A stretch of 64,000 nucleotides of DNA from Linanthus parryae (GCA_023055425.1 JALGPY010000003.1:25107001-25171000), one strand, 5' to 3'; positions 32,677 to 45,393 are shown, counted from the stretch's first letter. Numbers and translations: made by a program. Notes: a model not told the origin generated them from the sequence alone.

Positions 32677-33070
32677 GTCTATATAAACCCTGTCTTTGCC
32701 ATTTGGGTTCTTCATCCCAAAAATGTGCTTTGCCGTGAGTCCTTACGACTGCTGGCTTCAACGCTTGTTTTTCGTTGATTCATGGCAACTCCAAGTTGTG
32801 AATCCTGAGTTTGCGCTTTGTGCTATAGAAATAGTTTCCAAGATCCGCTTTATGAGGCTTACTGTTCTTTGTAACCTCCATAAAGAAGATGGAGATGATA
32901 TCTCATGTATGTTCGAAGAATTTTCTTCGTCTATTATGTTTGCAGGTCATGTTTCCGGCCGCCTCCCATTGAGGTGCAGCGCCGTAGTGACCGTGCTACC
33001 GACTCGTAATGAACGGCGTGATTCTCCTCCAGCATCCCTGGAGGAGGATTTCTTGCCTCTTCGTTCTTGA
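32677..33070 (+). other. TATA box plus small ORF conserved in both copies (copy B)
   Basis: ctatataaaccc (about 32678) is followed by a frame of 124 codons (32696-33070). The Met at 32723 lies about 45 bp after the TATA box and is the likelier start (MCFAVSPYDCWLQRLFF). Copy A has the same TATA (minus, 45838-45849) and a similar frame (minus, 45831-45394). I recognise no domain. The two frames have diverged at many residues, so a protein is not certain. It could be a non-coding transcript. Confidence 0.4.
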
Positions 33071-33690
33071 ACTCAGGAGGCTAGCCAATGCCCTTGTCTT
33101 TCAGGACAGGGAACCCAGTACCAGAGGAATGACTGCTTCCCCTGTTTTGCACGACTGCATACGTCGGAACAGGTAGTTCCTCTGGTACATATCTTGATCA
33201 GACAGGGGTCTCGTCAGATCCTGAGATCTTGGACGTAGAATCACCCAGACCTTTGCTGCTAGGGATGTAGCGAATGGCGAGTTGATCTCTTCGCAGAAGC
33301 ATCCTACTTGCTACAGATCTTTGGCCGCTGATCTGCGTATTGCATAGCCGGTGTTAGGACCGTTGGGTTCATCCTTTCTCAGTTAGGATTCCCTCGATGT
33401 GTTACTTCGTGCTTGCAGGTTACTTTTCGAATGCATTGTAAGCCATGTTGGTTGCGTAGTTAGATTTGAGCTTTTTCGCTTGTAAGCTGTTATCTAGACA
33501 GATAAATTGTAAGTCTTTTTGACTCATAATGATAAATGGATTTTGTATTATCTGCTGTGTCGTTACAACAAAATACAATTTCGCATGCGTATCGGCATAT
33601 TTCGCCTTTTGTAGTGCTATATGCACACTTCGTATCTGCTATCTGTTGCATAGATTCGCAGATATGTTCTTAGATCATTCAAGATCATGT
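33071..33690. other. Non-coding spacer, copy B
   Basis: No gene seen. It includes an imperfect inverted pair around ccagtaccagaggaatgac and gttcctctggtacat (33116-33190). It grades into degenerate units of the 54-bp array. Confidence 0.5.
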
Positions 33691-33699
33691 TTGCACAGC

Positions 33700-34370
33700 T
33701 TTGCTATCTTGGCAGATAGGCTTGTGATTTTGCCCCGGATTAAAATGCAAGCGCTATCACATCAGATAGACCTTTGTAGATCATTTTGCATGATGCCGCT
33801 ATCACAATAGACAGACTTAAGGACGAATTTTAAATCGCATTTGTATAACGCTGCTATCACTGCAGATAGGCTTGAAAGATCATTTAAGATCATGTTCGCA
33901 TATGTTGCTATCGTGGCAGATAGGCTTTGGAAGATCAATTAAGATCATTTTTCGCATGAGCTGCTATCGTGGCAGATAGGCTTAGAAGATCAATTTAAGA
34001 TCGTTTTTCGCATGAGCTGCTATCGTGGCAGATAGGCTTAGAAGATCAATTAAGACCGCATTTGCATAGGCTGCTATCGTGACAGATAGGCTTAGAAGAT
34101 CAATTAAGATCGCATTCACATGGGCTGCTATCGTGACATATAGGCTTAGAAGATCAATTAAGATTGCATTTGCATAGGCTGCTATCGTGACAGATAGGCT
34201 TAGAAGATCAATTAAGATCGCATTTGCATAGGCTGCCATCGTGGCAGATAGGCTTAAAAGATCAATTAAGATCGCATTTCGCATGGGCTGCTATCATGAC
34301 AGATGGGCTTAAAAGATCAATTAAGATCGCATTTCGCACAGATTACTATCGTGGCAGATAGCCCATTATT
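33700..34370. repeat. 54-bp tandem array with hairpins, copy B
   Basis: About eleven units, with the best-preserved ones toward the integrase side. Each unit has CTATC-n6-GATAG (a short hairpin) and GATC-AATTAA-GATC (a second inverted repeat). Outer units are more diverged. The minus-strand frame at 33982-34284 is only the repeat read through. It lies between the ends of gag-pol and the antisense gene. Confidence 0.85.
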
Positions 34371-34569
34371 AACAGTGATAACAAACTAAATGAAGCAACA
34401 TTAACAGCTATGAATATGAAGTTCTCATTTGGGAGAATCCTTTTATTATAGTGCTCTCATATGGGAGAGATGAGCTTACAATTCTCTCATATGGGAGAGA
34501 AGATTGTGTGAATCATAGCCATACAAGACATGAGGCAACGTTATAATAAAACGCATAAAATGAGAGTAG
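34371..34569. other. Short repeats between array and integrase, copy B
   Basis: Three copies of a palindromic block of the type CTCTCATATGGGAGAG lie in about 80 bp (34421-34500). The same blocks are in copy A at 44125-44205. They lie just past the integrase stop and may mark a 3'-end signal, but this is unproven. Confidence 0.5.
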
Positions 34570-37491
34570 TCAAGGATAGTACTTCTTAATCCAGCGCATG
34601 TTGACTGAACTTGGGGTTGAGGTCGTTCCATGCAACCTCCGTATGCTGCAGTAGCCACTGTCAAAGACTTCTGTGACTTCGAAAGGTCCTTCCCAATTGG
34701 CTGCGAACTTTGGGTGAGCCGCTTCTCGCATGCAATGGTCAGATGCGCGCAGGACCATATCTCCAACTGCGAAATCTCTTCGCTGGACCGTCTTATTGTA
34801 AGCCCGAGCGATCCTTTCTTGATATCGCTTGTTGGTCCTTTTAGCTTGCTCTCTCTTTTCCTCCAGCAAGACTAAGTCATGATCGCGTTGATTGTCGTAT
34901 AATGCGTGGAAGGCCAACCGTGCCGAATTAACTCTTACCTCCACAGGTACCACGGCCTCAGCTCCATAGCATAGGAGGAATGGTGAGACCCCCGTGGGTG
35001 TCCTCGGAGAAGTCCGGTAAGCCCACAGGGCTATGCTTAGGGAGTCAGCCCACTTCTTGTGGTCATCTGCGACCATATTGCTCAAGATCCTCAGCAGCGT
35101 CTTGTTGGTCGCTTCTGCTTGACCATTCCCCTTCGGGTAGTAGGGAGTGGAGCATATCTGCCTGATGTTGTATTCTGCTAGCTTCGCAGCCACCTGAGGA
35201 ATAACAAAGGGAGTACCATTATCTGAAAGAATGGTGTTGGGTATTCCGAACGTGCATATGATGTTCTCTTGGATGAAGTTGGCCACAGCTAGCGCATTTG
35301 CCGTCTTCAGTGTTATCGCCTCCACCCATTTGGTGAATAGCTCAGTTGCGGTGAGAATAAAATGATTCCCATGCGAAGTTGGCCGGATGGGACCAATGAA
35401 ATCCAACGCCCATGTGTGAAATGGCCATGGCGTTCCCGATGCATGTAGATCCACAGCAGGAGCGTGCACTAGGTTTCCTTTGAATTGACACTCCTGGCAG
35501 CGTCGTAATTTGGTGCGGCAATCAGCCTCCATCGTGGGCCAGAAATATCCAATTGAGAGGAGCTGCCTGCATAATTTCGCACCTCCTTGGTGTTCCACCT
35601 GATGAGAAAGGTCCATGACTTCTTGTGCTTCCCTGCCGTCTAGACATCATAGCAAGTTGCCTTCATGACCTCTTCGCCAAAGCAAGTTCTCTTGCACCAC
35701 GTATCGGGATGCCTTCCTTTTCAACTTCTCAGCTTCTTTTCTCGATTCGGGTACGGTGCCCTGGGTGAGAAAATCGAAGAGTGGTTTCCTCCATTCCGCA
35801 TCATCGTCGGTTAGAGCGATGAGTAAGGAATCTTTGATCAGTGCGCAACTCTCGCACTTTCCCTGTATTAGGGCTGCGGCTGTTGACATGTCTGGCCAGT
35901 GAATGCCATATCTCTGAGCCTTTCGATAGATTGAAACTTCACTTTCTCCGCACGCATGCTGATGAATCTTCTCTAGCAGCAATTGTCCCTCTCGCTCGGA
36001 AACACATCGCATGAGTATTCGGCCAGGGCCCTTGTAGTAAAGGTTGTTGTCATGTATGCAATACCCCTTTGTGAGTGCCCAGCTTTCGCTGCTTGTACCT
36101 TCTGCGATGGCTCGTAAGATTGCCTTTCTCCAGTCCGTGTCGTCTATGCGTTCATCGTCGCACGCGTCTTCTGTTAATGCCGACGATGTTCGCACTTCGA
36201 TCGAGATTCTTGCTGAACATTTGTCTGTACTAACCTTGGATCCCAAGGTTGCCAAAGCATCTGCGTGTTTGTTGTCCGCTCGGGGTTTGTGCTCGTACCT
36301 AACGTCGCAAAATTGTTGCACCAGCTTTTGCACCAGAGTCCGGTAGGACAGAAGGTTAATCTCCTTTAAACCGTACTCGCCCGAGGCTTGCTTGACGATC
36401 AATTTGGAGTCTCCCATGACCGTCAGGTTGCTTACTTCCAAAGCCTTCGCTGCACGCAGCCCCGCGATGAGAGCGTCATATTCCGCTTCATTGTTAGTGA
36501 CTGCGAAGTCGAGCTTTGCGGACATCTGTATGACCTCCCCATCTGGCTTGGTCAAGACTATCCCGATGCCTCCACATTTCCTCGTTGACGAACCGTCAAA
36601 ATGGAGCGTCCAATATGGTACATCAACTGCGTATATCTCAGGTCCCTCGAATTCTTCTTCGATCACGGGCTCGTGGCTGTTGTCGGGGAACTGTTCCAAT
36701 AGATCCGCTTCCGCCTGCGACTTGATCGCTCGCGGTCGCACGCATGTGATATCGTATTGAGAGATGGTCATGTACCATTTCGCCAATCTTCCCCCAGGAG
36801 TGGTGTGAGTCAGAAGATATCGTATGGGATCACTCTTGGTGACCACTACCACTTTGTGCGACGCAAAGTAGTGCTTCAAATTCTCTATTATGAAGAATAA
36901 GGCAAGGCAATGACGCTCAATGTCCGTGTACCTTGATTCTGCGGGCTGCACGATGCGAGAGATGTAGTAGATGGGCCTTTCCTGACCTTCGTACTCCTGA
37001 GACAAAAGTGCCCCTATGGATTTCCTGGTTGACGTCAGATACAGTAAAAGCGGTGATCCCAACTGAGGTGCGATCATTATTTTTGAAGACGTCAGCAGTT
37101 CTTTCAGCTTCCCGAACGCAGCTTTGTGCTCCGGGGTCCAGTTGTATGCGGCATCTTTTTTTAGAAGATTGCTGAAGCAGAAAGTAATCTCGGCAATCGC
37201 TGGGATGAATCTTCGCAGATATGATAGTTTCCCCAAGAATGTCTTCAAGGCACTCTGGTCGTGCGGCGGAGTCATGCTGATGATGGATGAAACTTTCGCA
37301 GGGTCAGGCTCGATTCCTTGGCGATTTACCACGCATCCCAAGAATTTCCCTGATGTTACCCCAAATGCGCATTTCATAGGGTTCATCTTTAGCTGAAAGC
37401 GTCTGCATCTGTTGAACACCTTCCGCAAATCTGCCAGGTGGTCTGCCTCTTGCTTGGATTTAACCACGAGATCATCTACATAAAATTCCAC
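34570..37491 (-). pseudogene. pol: Element B RNase H and integrase
   Basis: Frame 37491-35647 holds the end of RT (EFYVDDLVVKSKQ), the RT-linked RNase H, and an additional RNase H-like segment (WTLHFDGSSTRKCGGIGIVL and NNEAEYDALIAGLRAAK). The latter is typical of Tat-group elements that carry a second, archaeal-type RNase H. A TGA at about 35646 (CGA in A) interrupts. Frame 35616-34570 holds integrase: HQVEHQGG and CQECQFKGN zinc region, WALDFIGPI, LSDNGTPF and YYPKGNGQAEATN. It ends with the MRWIKKYYP tail. The stops are mostly C-to-T changes. Confidence 0.92.
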
Positions 37492-38220
37492 TTATTTGTG
37501 CATCATGTCGTGGAATAGGGCCATCATGGCCCGCTGGTAGGTTGCACCTGCGTTTTTGAGACCGAAGGGCATCACCGTGTAGTTGAACACTCCCACTGGG
37601 GTGATGAATGCAGTTTTCCGTGCATCTTCAGGGTCCATCTTGATCTGGTTGTACCCGCTGAAGCCGTCCATGAAACTGAACATGCGATGACCCGCTGTCG
37701 AATCGATAAGCAAATCAATGTTGGGGAGCGGAAAATCGTCCTTGGGGCAGAAGCGATTGAGATCTCGGAAGTCCACGCAGATGCGAAGCTGTCCATTCTT
37801 CTTTACTACCGGCACGATATTGGCCAGCCATGTGGGATGGTGATTTAGTTCTATGAACCTGGCGTCCAGGAGTTTGACAATCTCTTGTTTGATCTTCACG
37901 TTAAGGTCCGGCCTGAAGCTTCTTGTGCTCTGCTTTATCGGCTTAGAACCCGGGATGATGTCTAAACGATGCATAGTGATGCTTGTGTCCAATCCGGGCA
38001 TCTCATCATACTCCCATGCGAACACGTCTTTGTACTCAGTCAGGAGCTGCAGCAGTCCTTTCTCCTCCTCGCTTGTGAGGTCCGCACTTAGAAAGACTGG
38101 CCTCTTCTTTTCCTCGTTCGGGCTGAGGAACACTTCTTTTAGCTCTTGCTTCTGTGGTCTGGGTATGTCTTCCATGCATTCGGGTGCTTCTTTGAGCTTC
38201 TCATCTGGAGTGCTCTGCAT
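37492..38220 (-). pseudogene. pol: Element B reverse transcriptase, N-terminal part
   Basis: MQSTPDEKLKEAPEC through LRICVDFRDLNRFCPKD and MPFGLKNAGATYQRAM. It ends in DMMHK at a TAA (GAA in A), directly before the YVDD segment of the next frame. Confidence 0.92.
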
Positions 38221-38307
38221 TGGCTTTTATATTACCGCAATCTGCTCGATTTGGTTGATTTGCCCAGGGATATCCTCATGCCCGCGTGAGGACATCCCCG
38301 CGCACCT

Positions 38308-39426
38308 TTATATGCGATAGCACTTCTTCCCATTGGCGTAGAAGCTCTCTATCTCCTTGCCTTCGGGGTCATGCTTTGCTATTCTCTTCAGAGTGTACAC
38401 GTTCTTTCGCTGGTAAGCGATTCGCGGCGCCTCTTCGCGTGTGGGCGGCTTTTCCTTGGCATCCTCCCTTGTCACTGTCACTCCCGCAGGTGACTGATCC
38501 TTGATATCTTCCCAAAGAGGTAAAGGAGTAGGGTTGAACGGCCCCGGTGTTTGCTCGTCCGCCATCTCGGTGAACCACACCGCCTCGCTGAGATGTGCTT
38601 CATCCATGTTGAATGGGTTCGTTGAAGCCGGTATCTCGACTATTCTGTCGTTCCAGATGGCTTTCATGACTTGGTGAGCTGTTGAGGGGACCGCGTCAAA
38701 GCGATGAATCCAGGCTCGTCCTATGATCATGTGATACGTAGTGTTCGCATCTATGACATAGAACTTTGCTGAGCACTTGATTTTGCCGATCTGAACGCCC
38801 AGGCGGATCCATCCAATCGTCATTCTAGAGTCGCTTCCAAATCCCATCAGCGGAGATGGACGCCTGACAATCTTGTGCTCGGGGATCCCTGCTAGCTTCA
38901 GTGTGTGGAGCGAAACGACGTTGACCGCTGATCCTCCATCGACGAATGCTCGTTTGAACTCAACGCCATTGATGATGGCTGTCACGTACAGAGGCCTCTG
39001 GTGGCTCGCATCTGTCTTTTTGTCGCTGGCAGAAAAGGTCATAATCTTTTATGTAGAGCGAGACGCCCTGATGACTTTCCCGTTGGAGACTACAAGATCC
39101 TCCTCGTAGTCCTCTGCCATTCTCAGGATCGCTTTCGTCATTTTCATCCGGCACTTCTCGGAGAAGTTCATCTTGTCGAAGAATCTGCTAAAGCCGTGCG
39201 ACCCCTTCATCCGGTCGGCACGTTCATCCTCTGTGTCTACGCTGTAGTCCTCGTCATCATGGACTTCGGCAATGATGGGCAGACCATCCTCTGCGACTTC
39301 ATCCAGATCCACAATCGAGATCATGGCGACCTCTTTGCCTTTTGAGTCTTGCTCCGCATGGGCAGGAAGTGGATTGTTGCGCACATCCTTCCTGTGATCG
39401 CTGACGATCAGCTCACCGTTCTTCAT
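38308..39426 (-). pseudogene. pro: Element B protease region
   Basis: Contains MTFSASDKKTDASHQRPLYV, the active-site region FVDGGSAVNVVSLHTLK, and IGRAWIHRFDAVPSTAHQVM. A stop near 39043 (after the RASRST segment) separates two parts of the same frame. It ends at TAA (38308-38310) after GKKCYRI, the position where A has TGA. Confidence 0.88.
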
Positions 39427-40943
39427 CTTCTGGTTAAATACAATCCTGAGCTTCTTACATTACGCTGTGGGATGCATGACCTTGCCGTGGTACTCGCACC
39501 ACTTCGGGTCCCTCACCATCTCCTTGGAGGGTACCTTCTCGAGCGATTGTAGGACACCGTCCTTGCGCCACTGTCTGCAGAGGTCGCTTGCCTCCTCCAC
39601 CGAATATGGCAGAGGTGGTACGTCGAAGTTCACAACCTTCGCCTGCTTCTGGGGTGAACTGTATTGACCTCAGCTTCGCGTCCCCTCTTGTAACTGAATC
39701 TCCCGATTTTGTAGGTAGTACCGCTCGAGGACCGTTCCGGAGCGTTTTTCTTTTTCTGTCTCTCCACTATAGGCTCGATGTTCTTCGTGCATTCGATGAG
39801 CTTTGAAAACGTAGGTGTTTGCAGGTTGATGAGCATACCTTTGTATTCGTCTCGCATGCACTGCAGGCATATCTCTACAAGCCGGCTTTCAAGCATCGGA
39901 TCTTTGCATTCCAAGGACTTCGCCCTGAACTTCTTGATGAAGGTTATCCCGTCCTCCTCGCGCTTCTGATACATCCGCGAGAGGTGGATCATTGTCACCT
40001 TTTCTTCCATCTGGAAGAACTTGGTATAGAACTTCTGGACCATGTCGTCCCAAGTCTTCACGGATCCGGCCTCCAACGTTCGGTACCACTTGTACGCTAC
40101 GTTCCCCAAGGATTTTGGGAACTCTCGCATCAGCAGCTTGGGATCGGCTCCTTATGGCCCCATGACATCGATGAAACGCATGACATGTTCATGAGCGTTC
40201 CCGTTAACATCCTCGAACTTGTCCCATTTAGGAGCCTTATACCCCACCGGGTTAGGCATGAGATAGATCTCCCGCGGGATGGGTGGATCGTTGTCTAGCT
40301 TCGGGATGATGGTATCCGCGAATGATTGGTGAGCCAGAATAGTGTCCATGCGCTTCTGCAGAGACGTCATACATTCTGGGATGCTTCCCTCGGTAACAGC
40401 AGGAGGGGTTGCCGCAGGCGGAGGCGACACATATGCCGCCGGAGGATTGGGGACATATTGGCTGTTTGCATTGCCCCAGATTGCCGTTCGAGGAGGCAAG
40501 GGATACTGCGGAGCCGGGTTAGATACCAAAGCCGGAGGCTGAGGAGTATGAGCGGCGAGAGGCAACATCTAAGCTGTTGACCCCTGAATTGAAGGCAGCT
40601 GCGTAGTCGCCGGTGGAGTCTGCAGATTAGGGTTGGGAGGTGTGGTTGACACTCCCAGTCCTGGAGCGGCAGGAGCTCCTCCTCCTTGAGAGACGGCGGT
40701 TGCTGTTGAAGGGTTTGGCGCAAGAGCGCCCGGAACGGCCATGATCCGTTCTAGCTGTGCAGATTGAGCCTTGAGGGCTTTCCCTTGACTTTGGATGGTG
40801 GCGTCCAAGGATTCTAGCGTCGGTGCCTCACCGGGGGTCGTAGGAGTACGGCGGGTCTCCTCTCCCGAGGCGGCTTTGGTGGAAGGCGATCTGTTGCTAA
40901 CATCATCCTCCTGAGACATGGTTGCTTTTGTTGGTAAGTTCAC
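39427..40943 (-). pseudogene. gag: Element B gag
   Basis: Starts MNLPTKATMSQEDDVSN, or the inner Met shared with A. A TAG at 40569-40571 breaks it before MLPLAAHTPQPP. The gag body (KAPKWDKFEDVNGNAHEHVM, then a break at about 40152-40130, then VAYKWYRTLEAG) follows. The last part, up to HGKVMHPTA, is frameshifted near 39630. It is homologous to A's gag with independent damage. Confidence 0.9.
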
Positions 40944-40956
40944 GTCGGGTTCACCA
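40938..40956 (-). other. Primer-binding site of element B
   Basis: On minus: TGGTGAACCCGACGTGAAC, three bases from the LTR end. It is the consensus form of the A-family site. Confidence 0.75.
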
Positions 40957-40959
40957 AAA

Positions 40960-41587
40960 TGTGCACAAGAGATTCTGGCGGGGAGACCTCCGTGTACACC
41001 GTATGTAGAGGATCAGAGATAGCACAGGAAGAGTTGGGTTGTGTGTAGGGAGAGAGTAAGGCAGTAGTAATGTCTGAGAGAGAGACAGAGGTTTGGCAGA
41101 GCTTCCGCGTATGGCTAGTGTGTCCTCCTTTGTATGGAAAGGTTAACATCCTATATATAACGGAGAATGTGACCGTTGCAGTGTGGTTAATGCGCCCATT
41201 AATGGCGGCTTAATTAGCTTAACCACAACGGCACGTTCGTCCTCATATGTAGGGACCGTTACAGCACGTTATGCGCGAATACCGGAACCGTTATGGGGTT
41301 GACCGGGTTTGACCGGATTGACCGGGTTTATGGAGCTCGTGCCATAAATCTCTCAAAAGCAGTTACAAAAGGTCGCGCGCGGGCTTGGCTCGCACGCGAC
41401 AGGACTTACTCTAGCCTCCAAACCACTAAGTCCCTACAAGTCCCGTGCAGTGGTATGCGAGGGCTCTGTCTCGCAGCCCCCACATGGATCAGCGCGGCTG
41501 GTGATCCAGTGTGTGTGGAGCACAATATGGTGTGCTGGATGGTTGCCACGTGGACAAGATCTGTCAGCTCAGAAAGCACTATCTACA
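40960..41587 (-). repeat. 5' LTR of element B
   Basis: 628 bp, TGTAGATAGTGC at 41587 to GTGCACA at 40960 (minus). It is intact and without the 19-bp patch seen in A's 5' LTR. Directly to its right, A's pol resumes with cacctcaattagg. Confidence 0.93.
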
Positions 41588-44055
41588 CACCTCAATTAGG
41601 ATCACCACTTCTGCTGTATCTGACGTCAACAAGGAAGTCCATAGGAGCACTCTTGGCTCAGGAGTACGAGGGGCAAGAAAGGCCCATCTACTACATCTCT
41701 CGCATCGTGCAGCCTGCCGAATCAAGGTACACGGACATTGAGCGTCATTTCCTTGCCCTATTCTTCGTAATAGAGAAGTTGAGACACTACTTTGCGTCAC
41801 ACAAGGTGGTGGTGGTCACAAAAAGTGATCCCATACGATATCTTTTGACTCACACCGCTCCTGGGGGAAGATTGGCGAAATGGTATATGACCATCTCTCA
41901 ATACGATATTACATGCGTGCGACCGCGAGCGATCAAGTCGCAGGCGGTGGCGGATCTGTTGGCACAGTTCCCCGATAACAGTCACGAGCCCGTGATCGAA
42001 GAAGAATTCGAGGGACCTGAAATCTATGCGGTCGATGTACCCTATTGGACGCTCCATTTCGACGGTTCGTCAACAAGGAAATGTGGAGGCATTGGGATAG
42101 TCCTGACCAAGCCAGATGGGGAGGTCATACAGATGTCCGCAAAGCTTGACTTCACAGTCACCAACAACGAGGCAGAATATGAAGCCCTCATAGCGGGACT
42201 TCGTGCAGCGAAAGCTTTGGAAGTAAGCAATCTGACGGTCATGGGGGACTCCAAGCTAATTGTAAAGCAAGCCTCGGGCGAGTACGGTTTGAAGGAGATA
42301 AATCTTCTGTCCTACCGGACTTTGGTACACAAGCTGGTGCAGCAATTCTACGACGTTAGGTACGAGCACAAGCCCCGAGCGGACAACAGGCATGCAGACG
42401 CTTTGGCCACCTTGGGGTCCAAGGTTAGTACAGACAAATGTCCCGCAAGAATCTCAATCGAAGTGCGAACATCGTCGGCGTTAAGACGATGAACACATGG
42501 ACGATGCGGACTGGAGAAAGGCAATCTTACGAGCCATCGCAGAAGGCACAAGCAGCGAGAGCTGGGCACTCACAAAGGGGTATTGCATACATGACAACAC
42601 CCTTTACTACACGGGCCTGGCGGAATACTTATGCAATGCGTCTCCGAGCAAGAGGGACTGCTGCTGTTAGAGAAGATTCACCAACATGCTTGGGGAGAAA
42701 GCGAAGTGTCAATCTATCGGAAGGCTCAGAGATATGGCATTCACTGGCCGGACATGTCAACGGTCGCGACACTGATACAAGGGAAGTGCGAGAGTTGCGC
42801 ACTGATCAAAGACTCTTTACTCATTGCTCTGACTGATGATGATGCAGATTGGAGGAAACCACTCTTTGATTTTCTCACCCAGGGCACCGTACCTGAATCG
42901 AGAAAAGAAGCTGAGAAACTGAGGAGGAAAGCATCCCGATACGTGGTACAAGAAAACCTGCTTTGGCGAAGAGGCCATGAGGGCAACTTGCTGCGATGTC
43001 TAGACAACAGGGAAGCACAAGAAGTCATGGACCTCTCTCATCAGATGGAACACCAGGGGGGTGCGAAATTATGCAGGCAACTCCTCTCAATTGGATATTT
43101 CTGGCCCACGATGGAGGCTGATTGCCGCACCAAAGTGCGATGCTACCAGGAGTGTCAATTCAAAGGAAACCTAGTGCATGCTCCTGCTGTAGATCTACAT
43201 GCATTGGGAACACCGTGGCCGTTTCACACATGGGCTCTGGATTTCATTGGTCCCATCCGACCAACTTCGCATGGGAATCATTTTATTCTCACCGCGACTG
43301 AGCTGTTCACCAAATGGGTGGAGGCGATACCACTGAAGACGGTCCATTTCATCCAAGAAAACATCATATGAAGGTTCGGAATTCCCAACACCATCCTTTC
43401 AGATAATGGTACTCCTTTCGTTAATCGCCAGGTGGCTGCGAAGCTAGCAGAATACAACATCAGGCAGATATGCTCCACCCCCTACTACCCGAAGGGGAAT
43501 GGGCAAGCAGAAGCGACCAACAAAACGTTGTTGAGGATCTTGAGCAAGATGGTCGCAGATGACCACAATAAGTGGCCTGATTCTCTAAGCATAGCCCTGT
43601 GGGCTTACCGGACTTCTCCAAGGACACCCACAGGGGTCTCACCATTCCTCCTATGCTATGGGGCTGAGGCTGTGGTACCTGCGGAGGTGAAATTTAATTC
43701 GGCAAGATTGGCCTTCCACGCATTGTACGACAATCAACGCGATCATGACTTAGTCTTGCTGGAAGAAAAGCGAGAGCAAGCTAAAAGGACCAACAAACGG
43801 TATCAGGAAAGGATTGCTCGTGCGTACAATAAAACAGTCCAACAGAGAGATTTCGCAGTTGGAGATTTGGTCTTGCGCGCATCTGACCATTGCATGCGAG
43901 AGGCGGCTCACCCAAAATTCGCAGCCAATTGGGAAGGGCCTTTTGAAGTCACAGAAGTCTTTGACAGTGGCTACTGCAGCATACGGAGGTTGCACGGAAC
44001 GACCTCAACCCCAACCTCAGTCAACATGCGCTGGATTAAGAAGTACTATCCTTGA
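41588..44055 (+). pseudogene. pol: Element A RNase H and integrase
   Basis: Resumes in A's pol with PQLGSPLLLYLTSTRKSIGALL. The second RNase H-like part (WTLHFDGSSTRKCGGIG) follows. A deletion of about 20 bases near 42485 shifts the frame. Frame 42631-43371 holds the integrase zinc region and WALDFIGPI. It lacks about 20 bases near 43340 relative to B and meets a TGA at 43369-43371. Frame 43432-44055 has YYPKGNGQAEATNKTLL to MRWIKKYYP. Confidence 0.92.
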
Positions 44056-44269
44056 CTTCTCTCATTTTATGCGTTTTATTACAACGTTGCCTTATGCCTT
44101 GTATAGCTATGATTCGCGCAATCTTCTCTCCCATATGAGAGAATTGTAATCTCATCTCTCCCATATGAGAGTACTATAATAAAAGGCTTCTCCCAAATGA
44201 GAAGAACTTCATACTTCTAGCTGTTTATGTCGCTTCATTTAGTTTATTATTATTACTGTTAGCAATAAG

Positions 44270-44870
44270 CCTATCTGTCACGATAGCAGCCTGTGCAAAT
44301 GCGATCTTAATTGATCTTCTAAGCCTATCTGTCACGATAGCAGCCTATGCAAATGCGATCTTAATTGATCTTCTAAGCCTATCTGTCACGATAGCAACAT
44401 GTGCAAATGCGATCTTAATTGATCTTCTAAGCTTATCTGTCACGATAGCAGCCTATGCAAATGCGATCTTAATTGATCTTTTAAGCCTATCTGTCACGAT
44501 AGCAGCCCATGCAAAAATTATCTTAATCGATCTTCTAAGCCTATCTACCACGATAGCAGCTCATGCGAAAACGATCTAAATTGATCTTTCAAGCCTATCT
44601 GTCACGATAGCAGCCTATGCGAACATGATCTTAAATGATCTTTCAAGCCTATCTGCCACGATAGCAGCGCTATACAAATGCGATTTAGAATTCGTTCTTA
44701 AGTCTATCTATTGTGACAGCAACATTATGCTAAAAGATCTTAAGTGATCTACAAAGGTCTATCTGATGAGATAGCACCTGCACTTTAATCTGGAGCAAAT
44801 CACAAGTCTATCTGCCAAGATAGCAAAGCTGCGCGAGCACGATCTTGAACGATCTAACAACATATCTGCG
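44270..44870. repeat. 54-bp tandem array with hairpins, copy A
   Basis: Units begin at 44271, 44325, 44379, 44433, 44487, 44541, 44595 and 44649, an exact 54-bp period, followed by about three diverged units. Each carries CTATCTGTCACGATAG and GATCTTAATTGATC inverted repeats. Position and content match copy B. Confidence 0.9.
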
Positions 44871-45393
44871 AATTTATACGGCAGATAGCAAATACAAAGT
44901 GTGTATATAGCACTACACAAGGCGAAGCTTGCCAATACGCATGCGAAATTGTAATTTGTTGTAACAAGACAGCAAATCGTACAAAGTGATTTATCATTAT
45001 GAGTCGAAAGGACTTACAATTTATCTGTCTAGATAGCAGCTTACAAGCGAAAAAGCTCAAATCTAACTACGCAGCCAACATGGCTTACAATGTATCTAAA
45101 AAAAGTAACTTGCAAACGAGAAGTTACACATCGGGGGAATCCTAACTGAAAAAGGATGAACCTAACGGTCTTAACACCGGCTGTGCGATATACTGATCTA
45201 CGGCCAAAGATCTGTAGCAAGTAGGACGCTCCCGCGAAGAGATCAACTCGCCATTCGCTACGTCCCTAGCAGCAAGATATGGGTGACACTACGTCCAAAA
45301 CCCTAGGATTTGACAAGGCCTCTGTCTGATCAAGATATGTACCAGAGGAACCACCTGTTCCGGCGTATGCAGTCATGCAAAACAGGGGAGCAG
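44871..45393. other. Non-coding spacer, copy A
   Basis: No gene seen. It corresponds to 33071-33690 of B. Confidence 0.5.

Larger units (their letters stand above)
27489..41587 (-). mobile_element. Element B: second Tat/Retand-like copy, inverted, 3' LTR missing
   Basis: Read on minus from 41587: LTR (41587-40960), PBS, gag, protease, RT, RNase H, integrase (to 34570), 54-bp tandem array, spacer, then the antisense gene (plus strand here, 28045-32269) and its promoter region. It stops at 27489 within the sequence just upstream of the PPT/LTR. Its outer LTR edge abuts A's pol exactly at the TG terminus, which supports insertion into A. The 3' LTR and about 25 bp of A's pol were lost at the other side. 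It carries stops and frameshifts different from A's and differs from A by several percent. Confidence 0.85.

Noticed and set aside
33982..34284. 100-codon minus-strand frame with repeated LSLSVTIAAYANAILIDL pattern
   Set aside because: It is the 54-bp tandem array translated, since 54 is divisible by three. There is no gene context.
39819..40298. 159-codon plus-strand frame and several others opposite B's gag-pol
   Set aside because: Shadows of the true minus-strand coding sequence.
44270..44870. CRISPR-like regular repeats
   Set aside because: The whole 54-bp unit repeats head to tail with no unique spacers, and the setting is a plant retrotransposon.
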